Below, piece after piece: positions 46,059 through 57,823 of a stretch of DNA of 64,000 bases. Each line of letters starts with the position of its first letter. Within the stretch, counting starts at the first letter, position 1. Origin of the DNA: Metellina segmentata (taxonomy: Eukaryota; Arthropoda; Arachnida; Araneae; Tetragnathidae); NCBI GenBank assembly GCA_947359465.1, contig OX375876.1:68330998-68394997 (forward strand). Reading direction: 5' to 3'. Below the pieces are notes generated by a model, which saw nothing but the letters and a program-made list of their open reading frames with translations, was not told where the DNA came from and did no database searches. A program made the translations under genes and the position numbers.

Positions 46059-49000
46059 GTAAGTAACATTACCGTTTGATAGCGGCATATGAATATATTT
46101 TTAGAATATCACTCAATCTGAACATTCTTCAATGTTTGCGCTGGTAAATGAGGCATAGGTTTTCTGAAAAATTCCTCCAATCTGATGCTTGACGAGATCT
46201 CTAGAAAACATGTTGGTTGTATGCGATACAATTTTGAAGAATATTCGATATCATGAAAGTATTTATCGCTCTTAATGTAGTTTCTTGCAACTGAGAAAAC
46301 TTAATCTTTGACTAGAATCTTCAGTCGCAGGTACGATCAAAGAGTTTTTACTGTGAGCAGTGTTTTTAGATTTCTAAAACTTGTAGAATTGAGTAAATTT
46401 TCATCGACTGATTATTTTAAATGGCCATGAAAGTATAGACGAAGCGAACCATTTGATATCAAAGCTCGCGAGGTATTCCATTCTTTATCTCCATTGTTTT
46501 TGAAATTGGATTAGGGATTAAGCAATTACTGCTGATTTTCAACCATTTTATGCTTTTTGAGTACATATTTATCAACTAACAACGTATTGTTGGTTATATT
46601 CCATGTTAAACTAAGTTAAGTAATTTTTTGTGGGTTAGGGGGAAAATGGCAGCGTTCTTAGAAGTAGTTAAGCAGTGAAAAACAATTAAAAAATTCCATG
46701 TTGTGTTGATATGATGAATTGTTTTTCAACTTAATTACAAATTCAACTGCAAAATTAAGCAGTTTTAATTGATAAAATGTTGAAAGAAGAGAATTATGTC
46801 TATGATAAAATGTGTTTATGCTATTAAAATGCTAGAAAAATATAATAGGATGGGCCAAAAAAAAATCAAAAGTTTTTGTTTGGAGAAAACCTTTACATGG
46901 CACATCTAAACCTTTGGCTATATTTTCAGTTCTTGCATCAGAGTGAATTTGTTAAAATTTTTTCTTTACATCACTTCTAAGTGTATGAGATTAGATTCTT
47001 AACAAAACACTATTTTTGTAATTTAATGTTAAAAAAAAATTGAAGAAAATACGAAAAGGTTAAGGGTTTAACATGGTCTTAAAAACAATTAAATTTGGAA
47101 AATATATTAGTATTTATTTATGCTAACAAAGCCTTTTTTATGCAAAAGAAGTACAGCACATATTAAAAACTAATAAATTGAGTTTGTGGAGCGAACTTGT
47201 AAAATATAGTCAGTTTTGTATAACATATTGTAACTACATTAGTGAAAAAAATGTCCATTTAGAAGCTGTCAATTATTTGAAATTATTTTCAAAAGTCAAA
47301 GGTGAGGAATATTGTTGTGAACAGTTAACATTGGAACAGATGCTCCTGTGCATTGAATTTCCTCAATGAAAAAGATACAGATCAGATTTAACAGCTTTTG
47401 CATATTCATTATATATGAAATCTGCCTCATGCTATCAAGAATTATATTAAAGCAAACTTTTCAGCATACTACTGTCATTCTACCATCTGAAAAGACTGAC
47501 AAACTGCCTATCTCTTAGTTGTTCAACCATTGACCCAAAGAACATTGCATGTACCAAACCCAAATGTGACAGACTTCAAAATCACGAAAATGATGTTAAT
47601 TTGTTACTTGAGGAAATATATATGAAACAAATTGCAATATAAAGCAAAAACATTTGACAGCCTTCGCTAAAAATATTAATACTACTGTTCGGTTCAATAT
47701 TCTCGAAATGTAAAGAGATATGTCTTATTCGTGTGAAAAACCATGCTTATCATTTATTAAAACAAAGGTTTTCTCAATTTAAATCACTTGATTAAAATTA
47801 AATGATTTTTTAAAACAATCATTGATTTAAATCACAATTAATCTTACATAACTAAATAAATATAGGGGAAGACGAGGTACAATGAAACAAAATTTACTAA
47901 TTATTTTTTCCTATCCACAATTTTGCATGCATAAAAATATAATTAATGCATACTTTTAATCTTGTATTTTCCCCATCTAAATAAATTTTTATTAGATTCT
48001 AAACAGTATCTTTATGCTTGTAAAATAACAAAAAGTAAATGTCTCAAAGTGTTTCATTGTACCCCGTATGGCGGGGTACAATGAAACACATACTGGGGTA
48101 CAATGAAACACTCCAAATAATGCAAGCCTTTTTCACCCTATATAGTTTATTTTAGTCACATTCAACTTCATTTAAATTTATGATTTCTCCAACAGAATAT
48201 ATTTCCTTGTTTCAGTTTACCCTCATTGATTAAAATAATCATTTATACAGATACTGCTTGCGTCACACTGTTATGTGTGGATATCTCATTCTTAGTACTT
48301 CAGTGATCATCTGGAGCTGGAAAATAATCCGGATCATCATCATCTTCAGAGTCTGTAGGAGGCAGAGTTTGTTTTGAAAACAATCCCTTCTTAGTTTTTT
48401 TCCCCCTTTTTACTTTCTAATTGCTTAACCAGAGCATTTTTACTTGTGTGGTTAGAACTAAACTCTTTTTTTTTCTGTTTCCTAGTCTTCTTGGACCAGC
48501 CTTGGGGTAAGGTTTTATCTCTTGAGGATAAATGTATTTCCTCACAGGTTTAGAGCTAGTGCATGGTGTATGAACATTTGCTGATCAACCTGCAGTCGGT
48601 GATTCTGATTTACTTATGGCAAGATCCACCACTTCTGATTCTTGGGTCTGTCTGGTCTTCAGTTTCATTAGTCAGCTCATCAGTTTCATTAATCTGACAG
48701 TGGGAATAATTTTCAGTAGGACAAGGCCTATCTAACACATACGAACACAAATAATCTTCTTCACAAAACATTTCTCTATTGAAAGGCCATATTCCAGTAG
48801 CTGAAAAACCTTTTGTAATATTTTGTGGAGTGATAAGAAAATAAGCAGTGCCAAGCAAAGAAGATATCTCATAGATAGAGATTGTACGACCTGGATTACA
48901 CAGCATCCAATCATTTGCAGCTAGATTGAAGAAATTTTTAAGTGACTTGAACACAGTTTTGTGTAAAGGCGGCTGCAATTTGTTACTGGTATGGGGGCAG

Positions 49001-52000
49001 AGTTACAACAACAATTCCGTTATCTTTTGTAAAATTTAGACTGGAAATTGCAATATGTGATTCATGATAGTCCATTATTAGTAGAACTGGATTTTCTTTC
49101 GTTCAGCGTGTATGTGCCTGGAAATCTGTTAGAACATTAACAAAAATATCTCCATTCATCCAACCCGATTTTGTTGCATCACCCACAGTCCCACAAACAG
49201 CTCCATTCAACTTAAACTTGAAATTTACTCTAGGAATGCTAAATAATGGGGTATAGAATTTCCAGAAGCATTAATAAATCCACACATAGTAACAAGAACA
49301 CCCCTTTCACCAGAAATTAATTGACCTATTTGTTTTTGGCCCCTTTGACCGAGAACTTTGGAGGATTGTGAAATAAAGTGCAGTTTACGCCTATGAAATA
49401 AATAAACTATTCTTAAATGTTTTTGAATATGAAAAATCTAACTTACTATTGAAATCTGTACTTTTTTTAGAAGGAAAAAAAAAGTTTAATTTTGCATGCT
49501 TTCAAAATGATTACTGTTTTGATTTGATGTTGCCTTCTCCTATTAATGTTAGGTGTTGCCATTTCCTTAGTAAAAGTGTTTTATTTAGATTAATGACAAC
49601 CAGTAATATGTTATTTTATATCAGTGATATTATATTTACCATTGATATATTACTTCAAGTTAATGCATTCACCCGGAGCACAATGAAACATGTTTCATTG
49701 TACCCCATCTGCAAGTGTTTCATTGTACCCCGTACTGAGGTTACTAAATAAAAAAAAATTTCAAGCTTCTAATATTTATTTTTTTCAATTTTTGTTTTGG
49801 AGGTATGAAGACAACAACACAAAGATAACAATGTATAGAAAAATTAATTATTACATATAACAACGAGGAAAAAGAAACAAAATTACTTTTAGTAAAGAAA
49901 CTTACTTTCAATGGTGAAAAACCAATAATCTTCTATTGCTAATGTTGTAGAAGTGCGAATGTATCCAAATCACATCAGTAATTGGAACTTATAGTTGTAT
50001 AACATATATATAAATTGCAACTTTCTGTGACAAATTGTACTGATTTTAGAAGTAATGTTTCATTGTACCCCGTCTTCCCCTACTCTAGAAAAATCACGGA
50101 ACTTGTCAAATTCTTTACATTTTTAGCACTCATGGGAATTTTAGCACTAATGGTGGCTCTACAGCAACAGATACAGGCAACGTTTTGTCACCTGTCTCTG
50201 TTGCTGTTAAAAAAGCCTTCACGCCAGTAGCGACTTCAATTTATTTGTGCATGCGCGTAGTCTTCTTTTTTGAAAGCAAAACATTTATTTCTGATTCTGC
50301 AAGATGGCTGACAGGTCGCATCTCTCTGCCTTTATAAAACTCCTTTCATTCTTGTTGGACGGTCTTTATCTCTGGTAGAACAATTTTGGTAGAGTGACTT
50401 AATTCTAAAATGGAATGTCCAGATTTTAAAAATAGTAGAAATAAAATAAGTTGTTTAGAATTAAATAAGTAGCTATGAAGTGGTAATAAAAGTTTAAAAA
50501 GTAAGTAGTATTGCATCAGTAAACAGATTGCCGGTCGCAGGAGCTTGCGTGGTCACCCTCCCAAGTACTGACCGCGACCGGGGATGCTTAAAAATAATGA
50601 CCCATATTTGGGACGATGCTGTGCTGTCTGTTGCAGCTTATTACTGGTATAAGGTGAATATTTAAGAAGTAGTTTGGTTTCGGTAAGGAAAAAAAATTGC
50701 TGCGAGCAACTTTATAATGTCTTTTCAAAGAGAGGCATTAAATATTGTGGTTTATTTTTTTTCAAAAGTTTAGTAATATGGGTTTTAAGGGAGTTAATTC
50801 TAAGAACGTGTCTTATAATTTCTGTTTTTCGTTGGAACCATCTTGCTTTGGCGTTGGTTCGGTGTGTAGAGAAGTTTGAAAGATTTCAAGTGAATTTATA
50901 CTTTTGTTACTAGTAGATCCCCAAATTCGGCTTGCGTATGTAATTACTGGTCTGATATAGCTTAGGTACACGAGTATTTTGTTTTCAATTGTCATTGACG
51001 AATTCCGAGCAATAAGGTGGAAAGGTTTACATTTTACGTCTCCGAATTTATGGATAACGTTTTTTGTGTTCTGATTCCATGTGAGTCTTCTGTCTAGGAT
51101 AATACCTAGGTATTTAGCTTCCTGAGCCCATGGGATTTCGATATTATTAATTTTTAGCTTGCTGTATGAAAAACATCAACCGAAACCGGATTAGGTTTTA
51201 TTCTGATTGGCTGTCAGCATGGCCACAGAGACAAAAGTTGAACTTCCTCCAAGACTTGAAAGCGCAGCGACAGAGACAAACCAAGAGAACAAAATTTGTT
51301 TGTAATACGCATGCGCAAAGCAACATGTTTTTGTCGCCATTGGTGTGAAGCCACCATAATTGCTACACCCGGTAGAGTGAGCAACAGTAACATCATTACA
51401 ACCAATACATACGTAATCCGTCGATTAGACCTTCCACTTTCTTGGAGACCCCAATTAATCAGCTACTGTCAAACTCTCCCAGTTGCTTACATGCCTTGCG
51501 AAATTTTTTCCGAGGCATAATTCAATGAGAAACGATATAACCAACACAATAGCATGAGTTGAAATGAATTTGCTGCTCTACTGGACTTTTATGCCCCAGT
51601 GTACAGAGTGTTTTAGAGCTGCCCTGAGCATGGCACATGCTCAAACGAATCTGAAAATTTGATCATTTGCATCTCCAACGCAGATGTACCGCCCCTCCAA
51701 ATTTTATTTATACTGGTCTAGTTCTTCTAGGTACAACATTGTTTTCTTCCATGTCTGAAAGTATATTTCATAAAAATAAATATAGGAACAGACGCGTAGG
51801 GCCCCAAGGTCTTAAAATGTCTTTTCATTAGGGTTCGAAGAAAGTTGTGACAGTGTCTTTAAGTGCAGTGAAAAGTGTTTTTATAATACATGTGGTCAAC
51901 AAGAGCAGATGCTGTATTAGCTATAAAACTTGGTTTCTCAAAGAGGCTTCAGTTGAAATTTTATAATTGAAAAGACAAAAATTACCATAGTGAAGGGGAC

Positions 52001-55000
52001 TTCACTTTTGAAGAAAATGGACAAATATGAAACCAATTTAATGTCTGTTATTTGGAATATTATTTTACAAAGAATAAATGCTACTGGTAAATCACTGCAA
52101 TCGGCCTTTTGAAACTTTTGAAAGAATCTATCCTACTAAATTCATTAGAAAATTTTATCAATAATTTCAGAGCAGAATTTGAAAAGGGCAACTCATTTAA
52201 CAGGGTTCCCACAGGTGCTTATAAGTGTTTATTTTGATCTTCCATTTCTAAGGGCCCTTAGAAGTGCTTATTTTTCATCAAGAGTCCTTAGAAAGTGCTT
52301 ATTTTCCTTTGAAAACAAAATTCAGTTTTTCAAATTACGGTATTTTTTAACAATATTTCCGATCTCTTTTTAGCGGTTGATCAGTGATAAAACTACTTAC
52401 AAGTACGGTTTTGGTGATTTAGGAACTGGCTTGCTTGAATAGCAACCTTTGATATGCGATATACAAATCGTCAATCGGACTCTTGATGAGCACGTATCTT
52501 AATTAGCCCATAATACACTTTAAAAACTTGGAAATCGGTCTGTTTTCAACTTGTTGACTCTTGCAATGCACAAAATAGTTGCCATGATAGAGGAAACTAA
52601 AATACAATCATCAAATATTAATTAATTTTGTTTTATTCAGTTACCTGCAGGTGTTTTTTTTTTTTAAATTTATTATAATTATGGTTAGGTGTATTTTTAA
52701 GTTCGTAGGTGAATTGAAAACAGTATAAAGATAATTTATTTTAGTTAATACTGCTATCTGTTTAGCAACCCGATGTGTTTCAATTTTTTTTAAATCTAGC
52801 TTTTTTTATGCTTCTAATTCTTTGTAAAAACTATCCTAGGAAAAAAAAGAGAGATTGTGAAGATTTTCAGGAGTTATTCTGCTCCGAAAATTTGAAGCAA
52901 TCAGTTACAAAAAATAAACCAACCCGTTCGATTAAAAAAACATTGGAGAAGATCGCAAAAACGTAAACCAGAGTGCTGGAAAACCGAGAATAGTCAGGAA
53001 ATTTCATGAATCGGGAAAAGTCGTTTGAAAACTGAAAATTTCGAACTCTTATCGTATTTGGCCGCTGACCGAAAGCGAAAGTAGTTTTTTTTTAATGCTT
53101 TCTATTTTTTTTTCTCTTTGTATCCGGGTGACAAATACTCTATGGCCGACTGTGCTTGAATTTCACTTTGCTTTTGTTATGACATGTTCAATCTGTTTCC
53201 ATTGTCAGCTTAGATGATTGTTTTCAAATTAATTTTGTTTTATTAAAATAAAAATAATGTTTGTAAGCATATGGTGTAGAGGCGGCTGGTGCACCTTAAA
53301 TCTGTCGTGGCCAAAGGTCCTCATGTTGGGTTGTTTTGGAAGTTTGGAGAGTGGGGTGCCAGCTCAGATGTCTCGTCATCTGACCGTGGTTCAAAATTAT
53401 GTGGCAATACACCGAATGGCTTAGGCTGGGACAGTGGCAACTAGTTGAATATCTATTCAATAAAATTGCATTTTTTAAAAAACTTTTTCAAAGTTTTTGC
53501 TCAACTCTTGTGATTTGTTTTGGTTTACGTGAAAATATTTTCTTCGAAACTCATTCTGTCTCCGACCAGTCAAATTTGACTTTGACGTATGCAACTTGCA
53601 ATCCTTTTAGTAAATTAATAGTTTGCCACTAATTTTATTGTATTGAAACCTCCGATATGCCAATAAATGAATTTACTTCTTATTATCATTATGAATTTAT
53701 GAAAGTGTATTGTAAAATAATTACTGAGGTGAGTAATTTCCATTTAATATTCAGGCTGAAGCTGCAGACACATCAAAATAAGCACTGTAATTGGGTCATT
53801 CCACATCAAATCAACCAGTAAAAAAATTATTTTAAACCTTGACGTTTTCAAAATGTATCATATTTAGTGATTGTGTTCTACTCATCAATATGACCAAAAA
53901 TACCAAGTTTTAATTTTTTTGGACCTTTCGTTTTTGAGTTATACATTTTTGAAAAATTCAAAACACCAGGTTTTAGGAACGTTTTGATATATTTAAAAGC
54001 ACATAACTCAAAAACCGTTTGTCCTAGAAAGCTCAAATTTGTACCATTCTCTTTAGATTTACAAGGGCTTTAATTTAACATATAGCTTGGGTGTACCACA
54101 TCAGTTTTTATATATTTTTTTTAACTAAAAAAAATTTTTTTTGTAAAAAAACAAAAATTGGAATTTTTAATTTTGATGAAAGAAATATATTTTATACTAA
54201 ACCTTAATAGTAAGGTGTGTACAAAGTTTCATGATGGTATTCCGATGGTATCATATTAAAATAATTTTTTATCTGAATCAAGACGTGTGAAAATTTTGTT
54301 AATTCGTGACTTGTTACCCTAGATAAAAATTAATCTCTTAACCAACACTATTGTATTTAAATTTCATTTACCCTATTTTATTTAAACAACAAATTCAACT
54401 TACTTTACATTCAAGGAACAGATTTTTTCTTCTTTTAGCACTTGAAATTAGTAAATGTGAGTTCTCTTCTTTGCCAAAACTTGTGCTGCTTCGGCCATCT
54501 CATCTGCTGGAACTCGGTAGGTTCTACCTGTTGCAGTGGTTGGATGTCATGTGCACAAAATATTGCTCATCGACAGTGCTAAGGTATCTGCTCTCCTGGA
54601 TTTGAGTATGATAGCAATGGCCGTTTTGGATGAAGAAAGGAACCAAGAATTTCCTTTTCAACATCGTCTTTTGAGTCAACATACGCCAACCATCACTCTT
54701 TATCGTAAGCACAAGGGACAAAATCCACAATTTCTTCAAATGGAATATCATTATCACCAGGCCCTATGTGTTTCTGAGTCATCAGAAAATGAGTAGATTT
54801 TGGTTTTGACCCTATTTAGATCTAGAGGAATGAAGACATGAAATTTATGGGTCCCTGAGACTGCCACAGCATTTTCAAAGAATGGTTTTAGAATCTTGTC
54901 TTTATTTATATACTCTTCATCGGTTACATAAAATAATGTGATGGATGGAAAATATTCACACTGAAAAAGCTGAAAAGGTGTTAGAATTTGGTTTTGTAAT

Positions 55001-57784
55001 AAATTCTGGAGGCTGTCTTTAGCAGCAAGCCTTTTTACCATATCCCCTACTCCATCACAAATTCGCTTCCCATATGATGTGGCATAAAAGTGCCACAGCC
55101 TCAAGTCCATCAAAGTCCTCTTTGTGATAGTAAAGGTTCAGAAAATTCTTATGAATTATGCACTACGCAGCTGAACCATCTGGAAAATAGTACAGCTTTT
55201 TCAAATATCTAACTAATGATTTGGCTTATAATTTCTCAGACAGGATTAGCTTTCTGGACTATGACTTTTCTGAAAAGCATGAACTACGACAGTATGTATG
55301 TTGACACCAAATTTGAAAATGAGAAGGGAGTTTGTGATGAAGTAAGGAGTACAGCAAAAAGGCTTGCCGCCAAAGCCAGCCTCCAAAATCCATTAGATAA
55401 CCAAATTCTAACACTTTTTCAGCAGGGTGTGAAAAGTTTGTTATCCATCAGATTTTTTTATATAACCGATGAAGAGTATATAAATGAAGAAAAGATTCTA
55501 AAACCATGATTTAAAAAAGCTGTGGCGTCTTAGGGACCCATAAATTTCATGCCTTCATTCTTCTAGATCTAAATAGTGTCAAAACCAAAATCTACTCATT
55601 TTTTGATGACTCAGAAGCACATAGGGTACATATTATCCCTGGTAATGATGACATTCCATTTGAAGAAATTGTGGATTTTGTCCCTTGTGCTTACGATAAA
55701 GAGTGATGGTTGGCGTATGTTGACTCAAAAGACAATGTTGAAAAGGAAATTCTTGTGTCCTTTCTTCATCCAAAACGGCCATTGCTATCATACACAAATC
55801 CAGGAGAGCAGATACCTTAGCACTGCCGATGAGCAATATTTTGTGCACATGACATCCAACCACTGCAACAGGTAGAACCTACCGAGTTCCAGCAGATGAG
55901 ATGGCCGAAGCAGCACAAGTTTTGGCAAAGAAGAGAACTCACATTTACTAATTTCAAGTGCTAAAAGAAGAAAAAATCTGTTCCTTGAATGTAAAGTAAG
56001 TTGAATTTGTTGTTTAAATAAAATAGGGTAAATGAAATTTAAATACAATAGTGTTGGTTAAGAGATTAATTTTTATCTAGTGTAACAAGTCACGAATTAA
56101 CAGAATTTTCACACGTCTTGATTCAGATAAAAAATTATTTTAATATGATACCATCGGAATACCATCATGAAACTTTGTACACACCTTACTATTGAGGTTT
56201 AGTATAAAATATATTTCTTTCATCGAAATTAAAAACTGATGTGGTACACCCAAGCTATATGTTAAATTAAAGCCCTTGTAAATCTAAAGAGAATGGTACA
56301 AATTTGAGCTTTCTAGGACAAACGGTTTTTGAGTTACGTGCTTTTAAATATATCAAAACGTTCCTAAAAACTGGTGTTTTTGAATTTTTCAAAAATGTAT
56401 AACTCAAAAACGAAAGGTCCAAAAAAATTAAAACTTGGTATTTTTTATCTACTAAGCTAATACTATATCATGTTAAAAAATCATAAAGATCTGAAGACAT
56501 CATGTTTTGACCATTGGTTGATTTGATGTGGAACGACCCAATTTCAAAAACCAAAAGAAATTTAAAATAATAAAATTAGGAAATTTTCGAAAATAAATGT
56601 TGGTTGATCAGATAGGAGCCTGACCCAGACATCACAAAATGGTGTTTCCTACCCATGAGCAGCAATATGCTAAAAATTTGCTCATACACTCACCTAAAGA
56701 CCATTAAAAAGTAAAAAGAAAATGAAATCAAACTCGCAACAGCAGCTTTGAGACCGACAACACCAAGTCTGGTCCTCATCAAACTTATCTCTTTCTTTCC
56801 CTTTTTATAAAAGCATATGCACTGTGATAAGATAAAAGAAAAACATCCAAAAAAATTTTCTTGCAGTCTCCATTCCATAATTTGTTTATGTACTTACACA
56901 TATTACTAATACGTGTACACGTAAATGCCCATATATTAACTGCTGAATTTTGTAAAAATCAAACATCTTATATTTTGAAAAATCTCATTTTTTTTTGTGG
57001 CATTATTTGTTTATAATTGTTAGAAAATAGAATTGAATATTACATTTTCTGATAAGATTAACTAATCTGTAAGAGCATCCCCATTTGGTCGAAAGTCGGG
57101 TATTTCATTGCATAATACGGTTTCTTCAATGTTTTATTTAAGTCCTTATTTTGTCACAGAAAGTGCTTAGAAAGTCCTTATTTTTAGTTAGCAAAAAAGA
57201 GTGGGAACCCTGTTTAATGTGGAAGATGGACAAACGCACAGACAACGAAAGAGAATTTTTGAATGAAATAAAGAAGTTACGCATGAATTTACAATAAGAT
57301 AATTATTTCAAAGAACTCAGACATATAAAGTTGTTTTGGAGCCTTTTTTGAATATTTTTTTATTGGGATTTAACAATAGATAGAAGGAAAAAAGAACACA
57401 ATAAAAAAGTTGAAGGATGTTTACAAAAATGTCATTGATGTTTGTACTTTTGAAAATGAATTTGACCATTTTTTACTATTTCTAAAAGAAAACGAGGACT
57501 CCATAGACACATCTATCTAACCACCAAAGAATTGTCTTGCATATTTCCTAATGTTGAAATATTGAAATTAAAAAAAAAAATAATAATTTTTCTAATGCAT
57601 CAGGAGAAATATAGTTTTTTGTTTTAAATTGTGCCAAAATTATTTAAAGAGTACTATGGGAGAAGATTAATCAATATATGGCCATTCTGCATATAAAGCA
57701 AGAAATTGTAAACCCAATTGACACTACCAAAATAATTGATGAATTTGCAAGAAATAAAACAAGACTCAAGCTCATATAAAAAAT

Positions 57785-57823
<39 letters not shown>

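Larger units (their letters stand above)
52201..57212. mobile_element. 5.0-kb TIR-bounded composite element
   Basis: CAGGGTTCCCAC at 52201 and GTGGGAACCCTG ending at 57212 are perfect inverted repeats, with TTTAA directly outside both (52196-52200, 57213-57217). Subterminal AGTGCTTATTTT-like words are repeated at both ends. CAGGG-type ends are common in hAT elements, but a 5-bp TTTAA (or 4-bp TTAA) duplication is not the hAT 8 bp, so the class is open. No transposase of its own was recognised; the interior carries a SINE and a large palindrome. Confidence 0.75.

Noticed and set aside
50540..50600. Functional 5S rRNA gene
   Set aside because: Only about half the length, diverged, and embedded in a LINE 3' region.
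50120..51370. Possible inverted repeat between 50145-50270 and 51200-51370
   Set aside because: Only short shared words (GCGCATGCG, GTGGCT); not enough to define an element.
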